Assembly (NCBI GenBank): GCA_050084985.1
Contig: JBITNC010000001.1
Span: 131,502,001-131,566,000 of the forward strand
Origin: Nageia nagi
Lineage: Eukaryota > Pinophyta
Length of the DNA stretch: 64,000 nucleotides
Direction: 5' to 3'
This document shows positions 24,697 to 34,855 of this stretch, piece after piece (position 1 is the stretch's first letter; each line of letters opens with the position of its first letter). The notes below the pieces were generated by a model. The model did not search any database and was not told where the DNA came from. It saw only the letters and a list, made by a program, of their open reading frames with translations. The position numbers and the translations under genes are program-made.

Positions 24697-24769
24697 CGAC
24701 TCCGCTAGGGGTTTAACACAGAACCTCCGGTACCATAGACCGGCGCCTTATCCATTGGGCCACGGAGTC
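24697..24769 (-). pseudogene. tRNA-Arg pseudogene (derived from anticodon ACG)
   Basis: The minus strand gives a full 73-nt tRNA outline. The acceptor stem GACTCCG/CGGAGTC pairs perfectly, the D-arm region TGGCCCAATGGATAAGGCG is intact, and the anticodon stem CCGGT/ACCGG pairs perfectly. The rest resembles plant tRNA-Arg(ACG). The anticodon loop is CTATGGT, so the anticodon is now ATG where tRNA-Arg has ACG, a C-to-T change at a CpG. The T-arm is damaged: CTGTG/CCTAG has a mismatch and a wobble, and the loop reads TTAAACC instead of TTCGATC, destroying box B. It should neither be transcribed well nor charged correctly. An old retroelement PBS is an alternative, but the match spans the whole tRNA. 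Confidence 0.8.
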
Positions 24770-24904
24770 CTCTGATTGGATTTCTTTGAAATTGATTTGT
24801 CTAGTTATAAATTTATTGATTTGAATAAATGGCTTAAAAATTGAAGTAAAGATAACATCGCTGATTGGTTTCATTTTAAAATGATTTTAAAAAGTAGCGA
24901 TACA

Positions 24905-25102
24905 TTATTTATTTATTTTTGAAGAAAAAAGGTTATTTAATTAAGTAAAAGTTTTTACAATAAAAAGTGGTTGGTGGACAAAATGACACCCCTAGAAATT
25001 ATGAGATATATTATTTATTTTTTGATAAAAAAGGTTATTTAATTAATTAAAAGCTTTACAATCAAAAAGTGGTTGGTGGATAAAATGACATCCTTCGAAA
25101 TT
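24905..25102 (-). repeat. LINE 3' tail, present twice in tandem
   Basis: Two adjacent copies (about 24905-25008 and 25010-25102). On the plus strand each has a T-rich start, 'aaaaaaggttatttaatta', then 'ttacaat..aaaaagtggttggtgga'. On the minus strand this is a typical plant L1-type LINE 3' end: TTGTAA, TTAATTAA, then A-rich. The duplication suggests a tandem or nested second insertion at the same tail. Confidence 0.55.
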
Positions 25103-25700
25103 ACATCAACCTTAATTACGAGTTAGGATAACAAAATAACTTTACTTGCAAATTGCAAAATATTATAGGGTCAATGGCCATTGCATCAAAACAACAATAT
25201 GCATTATATTGGAGATGTTTACGAAGCATCTTGGGAGGACTCCTTGATAGGCATGTTGCTATCTACCATGCATTTCCATTGATTGACAGGATGGGTTGTA
25301 ATTCCCACCCATCATTAGTATACAAACTTTCATTCTTTTCCATTTCAACACCCCAACCAACATTATGGTGTGAGAGGGAAATCAAGAGAGACAATCCTAA
25401 GTGGGCATGATCATCAATAATGCTTGGATCCCCCACCCCGCAAGATGAGTATCATTATTGCTTGGGTCATCCCACCTTGCGACGATGCTAGGAGGTGGGT
25501 GTGGCATGTTCCTCCCATCAAGTTGCCTTGATGATCCAAAACTAACATCATTAACTCTTCTACGAAAAAACAGAGGTTGAGACCAATGATGATCATAGGG
25601 CTATGAAAGACCACATGAGGGGGCATTAGCAAGAGCAGGATCTAGAGCGATCTTGTGAAACACTGTTTAGAGTAACACTATTTAAGTCCCCTCATATGCA
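25103..25700. other. unassigned, probably decayed LINE body
   Basis: Lies between the LINE tail and the recognisable reverse transcriptase on the minus strand. Frames at 25153-25410 (+) and 25414-25632 (-) show no known domain. It is more GC-rich than the surroundings. Confidence 0.3.
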
Positions 25701-26642
25701 TGTTAAAATATAATGATTCTAAATAAACCCAATCAATTCATGTTGAACAATAAAAGGCAATAGAGGCCAAAGCTGATGGGCTAAAGCCTTTGTTATAATT
25801 TTATAACTGACCTTCAAAAGAGTGATGGGCTTCCAATTTGTAAAGACTTTCAGGTCTCCTAGTTTAGGAATGAACTTGATATTCCCTTTATTAATAATGG
25901 GACCAAGTGAATTGGACCTCAAGGCTTCAAGATATACCTAGTACAAGTCAGGGCCAACAAAATCCCAACAAGTCTTGTAAAATTCACATGGAAAACCATC
26001 CAATCCAAAGGCCTTTGCATTTTACATTTGGGAAAGAGCATCAACTAAGTATGTAATTATCAAAAGTGATTCACACACTCTTCTTTGAGCCTTAGAAAGA
26101 CAAATGGGGATAACATCTTTGCAACATTGTAAAGCTTACTCTCTTTAAGGGGTAAATTATTGAGCATAAAACACCAAGGTGTAGTGCTTAGGGAAAGGAT
26201 TTTCAATCTTTGGCAGTGAGGTGAGCTACATCCCATTTTTCAAAAGGGTTTTAAATTGAGTCAACTATCTAGGAGGTCAAAGAATTTGAAAGAACTCTTT
26301 AGATACCTATCTCTAATTTTGAGCCAATGTAGGCGAGCCTTAATTTGGGCCTCTTTGGCATCATAAAGCTCAACCACTTTGAGCTTGTGTTAAATCTTAG
26401 CAAGATGGTTTTAAAAATAAACATCAAAGGGATTAGACTCCAAATAAAGAGGGAATTTGGTTAATTCATCTCTTAGATCAGAATTGGAGTGACATCTCAT
26501 TTGGGTTGCTTTCTTACCTAGACTCCTAAGTACAGTAGCTATGAAAAAAATAGTGTCATTCCATAATTTGATCCATATAAAATATCTTTTGGGTATGGGA
26601 ACAAGATTCCAAACCCTTTATATATGATAAATTATGGCATCA
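25701..26642 (-). pseudogene. L1-type LINE reverse transcriptase remnant
   Basis: Minus-strand frames give FGLDGFPCEFYKTCWDFVGP (about 26000) followed by IIKGNIKFIPK-like INKGNIKFIPKLGDLKVFTN, then WKPITLLKVSYKIITKALAH (25922-25719). This is the N-terminal part of plant non-LTR reverse transcriptases: 'A.G.DG.P.EFYK..W', 'G.I.LIPK.G', 'WRPI.LLN..YKI..K'. The catalytic YADD part was not found; the sequence becomes unreadable left of 25719. Stops break the frame. The right edge is cut by the copia LTR at 26643, so the LINE is older than that element. Confidence 0.75.
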
Positions 26643-27149
26643 TGTTGGAGGAAAGTGAAGGAACTAACACTAACAAGATAATTTCTAATCAACCAAGATC
26701 ACAAGAAAGCTCACAATTACATCTAACAAACTCACAAAGCAATCTCATAACACAAAATGTAAATGGTTCCTCCAACCAGGAGTACATCGACTAACTAGAT
26801 CTTTACTTAAATAAAAAATACAACTCTCTTACAAGCCTCTTAATCTCAACTCCTACACTTCTATCCTATAGCATAACTTTACTCTATAATTGTTATGTGA
26901 TTACAAAGAGGGAGCCTTCTATTTATAGGCCAAAATCCCTCTTTGGATCACCCTTTTATCTAATGTACAAAAGCATGACATGCACATCCTTTTACCCAAG
27001 GGGCATGCTCATGAAATGGAGTGTAGGACAAGTTACATTATCATATCCACTTAAATATTTAAGGTATTAAATGATACCCTTAAGTATTAGTGAACTTACA
27101 TAGAAGATTTAATACAAACGTTTACAATAATGCATTATACATTCCAACA
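26643..27149 (-). repeat. copia 3' LTR
   Basis: On the minus strand it begins TGTTGGAATGTATAATGC and ends TTTCCTCCAACA, giving the terminal inverted TGTTGGA/TCCAACA. A TATA box CTATAAATAGA lies at 26919-26929, and a stem-loop GTACTCCTGGTTGGAGGAAC at 26769-26788 near the 3' end. Length is 507 bp. Confidence 0.75.
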
Positions 27150-27632
27150 CTTTCCTTTAATGCAATATTGGGATAGAACAAGTAAAAGAGAAGAAGAAGA
27201 GAAAGTAAGAGAGTTCTTCTCCAAATAGATACAACAAAGATGAGAACTTTTTACATATTTGTGAAGTAAGAAAGATCTAGTTTGAGACTCACTACTTTGC
27301 CAAATACAAGGATTAACCATAATCGATTTCAGTGTACAGAAAGTAGTTATCCAACTGAAAGTCATGAAGAGTCTTCAAGAGCCTGCATACCTAAGGTAAG
27401 TAACTTACAATCTCAAAGGAACCTACAAGTCATAAGTAGCTTAAATAACAAGATCAGTTAGATGAATCATAATCATATCAACAAAGATAGATGAATCACA
27501 TAAATGCCATCATGAACTAATCAATGGTGCATTATAAATCATCACAAAGATGCCATGCTATAAAACTTAGTCACATGCTGTATATACAACATGTATTAAT
27601 TATCATTACAAAATAGAGCATGCACATATGAA

Positions 27633-27965
27633 TTCCTCATATATGGATAACTGAATAGTGCCAAAAGACACATAAGACTTCCTCACACATGGATAAATGA
27701 ATAGTGCTAGATTGACCAAAATAGAGTATGCACATACGAGTTCCTCACATATGGATAACTGAATAATGCTAAAATACACAAGAGTTCCTCACACATGGAT
27801 AACTGAACAATGCTAGATTGACCAAAATAGAGTATGCATAGACGAGTTCCTCACATATGGATAACTGAATAGTGCCAAAAGACACATAAGAGTTCCTCAC
27901 ATATAGATAACTGAACAGTGCTAGATTGGTCAATTTGTACAACAAGTTCTTCACATAGAGCAAAC
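27633..27965. repeat. tandem repeat between RNase H and 3' LTR
   Basis: Seven occurrences of 'ttcctcaca.atggataactgaa' alternate at spacings of about 46 and 62 bp, so the higher-order unit is about 108 bp. Every second unit carries 'gctagattgaccaaaatag'. It lies in the 3' untranslated region of the copia element. The minus-strand frame through it (27769-28008) is repeat-derived. Confidence 0.85.
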
Positions 27966-28062
27966 TTACCATGAAAGTGTATAATAAAATCAACACTATA
28001 CAACACAAAATCCTCTTAGGGTTGAAGTTATCATCACAAACATGAATTCAACATAAGAATTC

Positions 28063-28720
28063 AAATTTCAATCCCACTTGAGGGTAACTTCACCAACCCA
28101 ATAACATCTCTAAGCTTACAGAAGTGAGCTTCCATGAGGGGCTTGGTGAACAAATTAGAGGAGTTCAAGGTGGATGGATAATACTCTAAGTGTATGATGC
28201 CATCAAGAACCTTTTCCTTGATAAAATGGGCATGGATTTTTTTATATTTTATTTTCTGATGGAACATAGGATTCTTAGCCAAAGAAATAGCCAACTGATT
28301 ATTTAAAGAGATCAAAGATGAGCCACCTTGCTCGTACCTAATTTTTTTCAAAAGATACCTTAGCTAAATGGCTTCCTGGGCTACAATAGACATGACATGA
28401 TATTCAACTTCTATGGTGGAAAGAAAAATAGTAGGCTACTTCTTGGAGGCCCAAGAGATAGCACTTGAACCAATGCTAAACACATATGCAAAGGTTGACT
28501 TCCTATCATCTCTATCTCTCCCATAGTCAGAATCTGAGTATCCAGAGAGAACAAATGAGGGCAACTTGGAATACTTGAGAGCAAGATCCTTAATCCCTGT
28601 AACATACCTCAAAATTTGCTTAATAGCATTAAGATGTTCAACATAAGGTTTCTGTATGAATCGTTTCATCAGATTCATTACGAAGGTAATATCCATTCTA
28701 GATATAGTTAAATACAAAAG
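28063..28720 (-). pseudogene. copia RNase H remnant
   Basis: Minus-strand frames give MYLTISRMDITFVMNLMKRF, then LSGYSDSDYGRDRDDRKSTF (28717-28436), and after a break SLAKNPMFHQKIKYKKIHAH, FIKEKVLDGIIHLEYYPS and LFTKPL (28351-28063). These are the 'Y.T..RPDI', 'G..D.D..G..D.R.S..G', 'NP..H.R.KHI....HF' and 'D..TKPL' blocks of copia RNase H. The first catalytic Asp (YSDSDY) is kept. One frameshift or stop separates the halves. Confidence 0.85.
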
Positions 28721-28840
28721 ACTACTAATTAATTACTTATAAGTTGTAGCATCAACTAACTAAGAGTTGGAGCTTAGAGAAATAGTGATTCTAGGAGAGA
28801 CTGGGATTGCAGCACATCTACACTCCTCTATTCCAAACTT

Positions 28841-29512
28841 CTACAGGATATTTGATATATACTTAGATTGATTGAGGTAAGTACAATTCTTGTATTGATA
28901 CACTTGCATTCTAAGATAATAATGCAAAAGATCAAGATCAATCATTTCAAATGTTGCTTTAAGTTTGGATATGCACTCTTGAATGATTTTATCATTATTC
29001 TCAGTAATCAAAAGATCATCCACATAAAGGAGAATCAAGATCCTACCTTTTCCTTGATTGAGCACATAAAGATCGAAGTTAAAAAAATATTTAGAGAATC
29101 TAATATCTGTAAAGTACCTTAAAATCTTTCTATACTAGGCTCTAGGTGCTTTTTTAAGTCCATATAATGACTTCTTTAGCTTACACACAAAAGACTCTTT
29201 ACCTTCCATAATAAACCCTTTTGGTTGATTCATGAAGATTTTCACATCTAAGTCACCATTGACAAATGCACTCTTAACGTCAAGTTGAAAAACATTCCAT
29301 CTTTGAGCTGCAAAAAGAGCAAGGATAACTCTCATAGTAGGCATCTTTGCCATGAAAGCAAAGGTTTTCTTATAATCTACATTGTATTTTTGAGCAAAAC
29401 TTCTAGCCACTAACCTTGCCTTGTATTTATCAATATCTTTGATTAAATTAAATTTGACCTTGTAGATCCACTTATTGCCAATCACATTCTTCTCATTGAG
29501 GTAAGGAACCAA
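28841..29512 (-). pseudogene. copia reverse transcriptase remnant
   Basis: 29512-29135 encodes IGNKWIYKVKFNLIKDIDKY and KARLVARSFAQKYNVDYKKT. It also encodes FQLDVKSAFVNGDL and KLKKSLYGLKKAPRA, all typical copia blocks ('V..KW..K.K', 'KARLVA.G..Q..G.DY..TF', 'QLDV..AFLNG.L', 'L..SLYGLKQ.PR.W'). After a short stop-bearing gap, 29065-28841 has ILLYVDDLLITENN with the catalytic YVDD. The two parts are in different frames, so the enzyme is dead although its catalytic motifs survive. Confidence 0.9.
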
Positions 29513-29863
29513 GTCTTAAATTTTATTTTTCATAAGCACTCATACTCCACTTTCATGGCTTCCATCCAGCACTCATGCTTAAAAGCTTCTTTGAAGGTTG
29601 AGGACTCATGCTTATTATCAATCTTAGTAATTAATGATTTGTTCAAGCTTATACTCCTTGTTACCCTTTATGTTGGAGAATTTTATTCCTGAGATGACTT
29701 ATCTACATCAATATCCAACCATCTAGAAGCAACTGAAGAGTCCTTTAGATCATTAACATCCTCATTAGAAGAAAATTCTTTAGAAAGTTCATTGAATTTT
29801 ACATCCCTTGAAATGAACACTACTTTATAGGTTAAAGAGTAGAGTTTGTATCCTCTATATTGA
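29513..29863 (-). pseudogene. copia pol linker, between integrase and reverse transcriptase
   Basis: Decayed minus-strand frame containing YRGYKLYSLTYKVVFISRDV, the 'Y..YD......SRDV.F.E' block at the integrase end of copia pol. Its direct continuation (SYDSQ) is on the other side of the 306-bp insertion. Confidence 0.7.
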
Positions 29864-30169
29864 ATGTTAGGTCCCTATACTACTCATATATTGTTATTAT
29901 GTATCCCATAGAAGTTCACTATGGTTATTGTTATTCCCTTACATTATTATTGTTATGTCGGTTAGTGTCCTTTCATTGTAGTGGCACCCCTTGGAATCCT
30001 ATATATACTAAGGAGGTATTATCATTTATATTGTCTATTATTATGTATTTGATGTGATGTAAAGGAGGTTGCCCCCTCGAAGTGGCTTATTATTACTGAT
30101 TTTATCTCTTATTCAAGGCGTTGAGCTCTTTCTCTTATGATTTTATGCTATTTTGGAACTTGGTTCATA
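29864..30169. mobile_element. 306-bp insertion in copia pol with 7-bp target duplication
   Basis: It is flanked by ATATTGA at 29857-29863 and again at 30170-30176. Removing the insert and one copy restores an unbroken copia reading, MSYDSQYRGYKLYS, across the junction. The insert begins ATGTTAGGTCCC and ends TTGGTTCATA, so TG and CA lie one or two bases inside the ends. It contains 'cctatatatactaagg'. No coding capacity. It could be a solo LTR of a small family or a DNA-type miniature element; a 7-bp duplication is not the 5 bp normal for LTRs. Confidence 0.75.
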
Positions 30170-30176
30170 ATATTGA

Positions 30177-31638
30177 CTATCATAACTCATAAATATGTAT
30201 TTGTAGCTCTTTTATCCAACTTATTCCTTTTCTCAAAAAATAATGTAAGAGAATGCTTCACAACTAAACATCCTAAGGTGAGAAATGTTAGGTTTTCTTC
30301 TTGACCGTACCTCAAAAGGAGTTTTACTCTGAACAGCTTTTATGGGACACCTATTCAAGGTGTAAATAGTAGTGCTCATAGGTTCACCCCATAAGAATTT
30401 AGGAATATTACCCAACATCATCTAACCATCTCCATTATTATTCTATTTTTTCTTTTGGCAACACCATTCTCATGAGGAGTGTATGAAATTGTAAATTACC
30501 TCTTGATCTATACTTAACATAATAGTTATTAAACTCATTGCTATTATATTCTCTCTTATTATTTGATCTCAACATCTTGATTTTAAGGTTAGTTTAATTC
30601 TTAACAAAGGCCTTAAAAACTTTAAAACTTTCAAAGGTTTGGTCTTTGTGCTCAAGTAGATATCCAAAGGTCATCCTACTAAAGTCATCAATGAAAGTTG
30701 AGATGTAAGATGCTCCTCCAAGTGACTTAGTTTAAAATGGACCCATCAAATCTGAATGCACAAGTTGAAGAGGTTTAGATGCTCTTGTTACCTTATCTTT
30801 TTCAAACTTTTATCTATGCATCTTGCTAAGAATGCATTTCTCATATAGACCAACTAAAAGAGAAATTAAAAGCAAACCTTTCATAAGTTCTTGGTCTTTC
30901 ATGATTTGAATACTCTTACGGTTAAGATTTCCTAAATGATGGTGCCAAAGATTACCTTTAGAATACACACTAAAAGTAAGACACATCTTTGAAGGAACTT
31001 GATCCATAATATAGAGGTTATCTTTCATAGATCCTTTAACCAATTTGGTAAGTCCTTTCTTAATGCATCAAGATTGAGAGTCGAACTCAAAAGAGTACCC
31101 TTTTCTAGCAACGTAGATTACAAAGAGAAGGTTCATCCTTAACTTAAGAACATAGAGAACATTATCAAGAAACTTTTCATTAATCAACATACTCCCAATT
31201 CTTTGGACTTCAAGGGTAGAGTTATCACCTATCATAACTACATCTTTTCTATACTTGTGAAGGTTCTCAAAATTTTATTTTTCAAATCATAGGTGATTAG
31301 TGCAACCAAAGTCAATAATCCATTCAAATGAAAAAGAGTGAGACATAGAGTAGAATGTTGCAGTAAAACCAACATGAATATTCTACTTTTCTTTTTAGTT
31401 CTTTATATTTTCATTACCTTTATTCTTTTTCTCTATTTTTTTTTTGTAGCAATCAATTTCTTTATGACCTTGAATGCCATAATAGTTATAACTACATCAA
31501 ACTTTTCTTCATGATAAGAAGTGTTTGCTTTATCTTTTTATTTGAAGTGGTTGTTGTTGCTATTATTCCTGCTACTGTGGTTATTATTTCTGTTATTCTT
31601 ATTGCTATTGTAACCATTACCTTTTTTCTCAAACCTTT
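30177..31638 (-). pseudogene. copia integrase and GAG-pre-integrase remnant
   Basis: 30421-30233 encodes MMLGNIPKFLWGEPMSTTIY, then LNRCPIKAVQSKTPFEV, the copia integrase end ('K..P..FW.EA..TA.Y..NR.P......TP.E'). 31043-30810 encodes LWHHHLGNLNRKSIQIMKDQ and LYEKCILSKMHR, the GAG-pre-integrase zinc-binding region (H..H...C..C). The first Cys of the C-x2-C pair is now Tyr (tgt to tat). Between them the integrase core is only patchily readable. 31638-31400 is the Asn/Ser-rich, zinc-knuckle-side end of gag. Many stops throughout. Confidence 0.8.
31634..31638. repeat. target-site duplication, left copy (CCTTT)
   Basis: CCTTT directly precedes the solo LTR and is repeated at 32137-32141 directly after it. 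Confidence 0.85.
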
Positions 31639-32136
31639 TGTTAGAATTTGTAATGAAATATTGTGAATATCTAAACTCCTTGTAAATTCAATTAATCACT
31701 TAAGGGTATGTAGATACCTTAAGAGATTAATTAAATTCTTTAATATGTATACTTTGACTTTACCAAAGTGGTTAGTTGGTAGGTTGAAGTTTGGTGATAC
31801 ATTTAATGTAACCCTAACCTTACCCTTGGGTTAAAGGAAGGTTAGGGAGGTGCTCTCAAGCTATAAATAGAGGGCCTCTCCTCTTGTAAACATATCTAAG
31901 TTTTGGAGAAAGTTTACTCTACTTGGTTGTGTAGGAGAGAGCAAGAGAATAGTTGTAAGAGAGACATGTATTGAGAATAGAGAACTAGTTGTGGATGTAC
32001 TCCCAAGGAGGGAGGAACCACATTATATTGGTGTCATAATGTGTGAATGATGTTCTTAGAATTATAGATGATGAATGATTTAGCTTCCTAGTCTAAGGTC
32101 CTAGAGGATTTGTTTAGATCTAGTTCAAATCCTTCA
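31639..32136 (+). mobile_element. solo copia LTR inserted in copia gag
   Basis: 498 bp, beginning TGTTAGAATTTGTAATG and ending AATCCTTCA, flanked by the 5-bp duplication CCTTT. It matches the 5' LTR at 62137-62615 along its whole length with scattered differences. TATA box CTATAAATAG at 31861-31870; stem-loop GTACTCCCAAGGAGGGAGG near 31997-32015. Plus orientation, opposite to the copia element it interrupts. No internal region or second LTR is next to it, so it is the product of LTR-LTR recombination. Confidence 0.9.
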
Positions 32137-32141
32137 CCTTT

Positions 32142-32840
32142 TGGAAGAAGAAGAATAAGATTTCCTTTGATGATTGAACTTCTTCTTGAAAGAAGTTTTG
32201 GCTACTCCAAGAGCAACATTATTATCCTTAAGAGAATAAATTAACATCATATTGTTAAGGGTTTTCTTATGCTTCAATAGGTGCCTTGAAAGGTTCTCAA
32301 GGGAGAAGACTTCTTCATCATCATCAAGTTTTATTTTTATAATTATCAAAAGTTTTTAAACTTTGAAAAAAGACTTTGAAGAATAATGAAGATCATAAAC
32401 TCATCATTGATCTAATTGCATACACAAGCAACAAGTTAAGTCTTTAGGTCAATAATTTTATTTAAGTAGATAGCCATATTTTCATATTTTCCTTAACAAG
32501 ATTGAAGCAAAGTTTGGAGAATGGTAAACCTTCTTGAAAAATTTGAACTAAGGTAGATTTGCTTAAGCTTATCCCATGCTTCTTTTATCAAGGTTGATGA
32601 GAAAATCATTAGGAGCACATCATCTGAAATTACATGATAAATCATAGAGGTTGTTAACTCATTCTTTGTATTGTAAGCCTCTAGTGCCTTCTCATCTGTA
32701 GGAGGTACAAGGTTCTCATTCATTATTTACCAAAGCTTCCTTGCTTGCAATTCAACTCTCATCCATGGGTCCTTAAATCCCATAGTTGGAACCAACAAGA
32801 ATGTGTTTGGGTAAAAAGGATTCTCCCATTTGCTACATAA
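32142..32840 (-). pseudogene. copia gag (UBN2-type) remnant
   Basis: Minus-strand frames give RVELQARKLW, LVPPTDEKALEAYNTKNELT, MIYHVISDDVLLMI and LIKEAWDKLKQIY (32723-32493). After a break come DDDEEVFSLENLSRHLLKHK and FKKKFNHQRKSYSSSSKR (32349-32142). This is the N-terminal capsid region of copia gag ('W...V', 'A....I...L.......I....TAKEAWD.L...Y'). It continues past the solo LTR at 31638. Stops and frameshifts are present. Confidence 0.85.
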
Positions 32841-33828
32841 GAATGTAAAATAATAAGCATATGGTTTCAATAAAAAATATTAAATGTTAAGTTTTAACCA
32901 AGTAAATAATACATGTTACATTTAATAGTAAAGATATGTTTGATTTGATTTACAAGTGCAAATGTTTTACAATTCAAATAATAATCCATGTACCCAAAAC
33001 ATTTCTCATCTCAAGAATTGTAGATGTAGAGCGACATTGTTGAAGCTTATTTTATTGTCTAAAATTAAGCCTTCACTCAGATGCCCACATAAGAGGAGTC
33101 CAAGTACTACCAATCCTTAACCAGTTCTCCTTAAGCAGCAATATACTCTCACAAGGAGAAGTACAAGCTATTATTTTAAGGTTTCAACATTTATTGGATC
33201 GATTAAATTATTAATCTTGATTATGTTTTAAATTATCCTCCTAGGTTATCAGGATAATCCTTGAATGGACATGCAGATATATGGTATCACTACACACATA
33301 CCTTTCCTATATTGGAGTTAAATCGAAACCAATAGAGGACTTAGGGGTAATTAAGAAGTACAAACTTTTCACCACTTAGATCGTTAGATTTAAAGGCTCC
33401 AATTCACCTATCCTCACCTCATGGCTCTCCAAACAAGTCATGTTACAGAATGTACGTATGGATGTGTTCATTTTAGGGGGTTGCTCATATCAATATTTGC
33501 ATTTTTGTTTGCATAAGTAAATAAATCAAAGTGTAAAACATGAAGTAAAAGAGCATAAGTAAAACATCATCCATGCAAAAAATTTGAAACCTAAGTGTCC
33601 GATGGGTTTTATTTACCAACCCCTAAAAAATATCTTTACATCAATCCTAATTTTGCACAAGTTAACTTTGCCAAAAAAAAAGATAAATACTTAAGCATAA
33701 GCATATTTTAAATATCAAAAATTTGCATACATTAACTTTGTATAAAGGATAAATACTCAATATGCATCTTTTTAACTTGAGGAATTAAGTCCTAAGCATG
33801 CAACATTATCTTTAAAAATTAAGTACTA

Positions 33829-33950
33829 AGCATGCATTTATTAACTTAACAAAAAGAATGAATGCTTTAGAGAGGTAATATACATGCATCATTTAAGCAT
33901 AAGCATGCATCTTTTAACTTTGCATAAAGAATGAATGCTTTAGAGAGGTA
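33829..33950. repeat. about 70-bp tandem repeat
   Basis: 'aagcatgcat...ttaactt..aa' followed by 'agaatgaatgctttagagag' occurs twice in succession. Further partial copies of 'aagcatgca' lie just to the left (33700-33828). Confidence 0.75.
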
Positions 33951-34754
33951 AAGATCTAGTGATGCATCCATAAAAAATACTTTTAAGTAAAACATAAAAT
34001 TTCCCTTTTTTACTTAAAAATTTTAATATGCCCCCCAAAAAGTATATTATCTCGATTTGTACTAATATCTTTTATTGTAATAGGTGCAAGAAACAAAATT
34101 TTTATTTAAAAAAAAATAATATCCACCTTAAAATAACATTAGATTATTTAATAAGGCATATTTTTATTTAAAGCATGTAAGTAAAAAATAACATTAGAGA
34201 GCTCACTTGTTTCAAAGATGCTTTTAAGAGTAATGATGATATCTTACTCAACCATTAATGCATATTTATTCATTTACTCACTCTAAAGTAACATCATTAC
34301 AATGCTATAAAGTTGGAGTATAGGTTTTAAAGAAATTAATGCTTATGGAGGGGGGTATTAAATAAAACATGCCTTGCAAGAAACAACAACAAAAAAAATG
34401 CACCAAAAATAGAATATACCAACTACATCATTAAATGAGAGTCCCCTAAGATGGTAAAAAAAAAGAGGAAGCGTGCAACCAACCTAGAAGAGATAAATGA
34501 AGGGTTTGAAATAAATGATTAAAAGAAGGGACTATGCAATAAAAAATTACACAAGTATTGATTGAGAAAGTGCAAGCGAAAGGAGAGGGAGGCACGCAAA
34601 GAAGTGTACCTCAATAGAGGAATGGTGTCCAACTGATCGTAGCCCCTAAGTGGCTATTCTCGTACCACAACATCATTTTGGTGGGTAAGTGATGAGATTG
34701 TACTACTTTGAAAATGTGAGCAATGCTATCTCCTTACTTATTTCCTGCTACTGT

Positions 34755-34855
34755 GCTCCACCCCTAGCTCCTCATGGTTGCTCTACCCCTAGCTCCTCGT
34801 GGTTGCTCAGCCCCTAGCTTCTTATTGTTGCTCTAACCCTTAGCTTCTCATGGTT
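34755..34855. repeat. 25-bp minisatellite, four units
   Basis: Units start at 34755, 34780, 34805 and 34830. The consensus is GCTCTACCCCTAGCTC then CTCATGGTT, with a few substitutions per unit. It is GC-richer than its surroundings. Confidence 0.9.

Larger units (their letters stand above)
26643..32840 (-). mobile_element. Ty1-copia element, minus strand, 3' LTR only recognised
   Basis: Order on the minus strand from right to left is gag (about 32840-31500), GAG-pre-integrase and integrase, reverse transcriptase, RNase H, tandem-repeat region and 3' LTR (26643-27149). Integrase before reverse transcriptase defines copia. Two later insertions interrupt it: a solo LTR (31639-32136) inside gag, and a 306-bp element (29864-30169) inside pol. 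All proteins carry stops or frameshifts. No matching 5' LTR or primer-binding site was found right of 32840, so the 5' end is deleted or too diverged. It sits next to LINE sequence whose continuation on the other side was not identified. Confidence 0.8.

Noticed and set aside
25153-25410. 85-residue plus-strand open frame
   Set aside because: It lies opposite the minus-strand LINE body and shows no domain. Probably a shadow of decayed LINE sequence.
27633-27965. Regularly spaced repeats that could suggest a CRISPR-like array
   Set aside because: The 'spacers' are themselves repeated in alternation, and the locus is the untranslated region of a plant retrotransposon.
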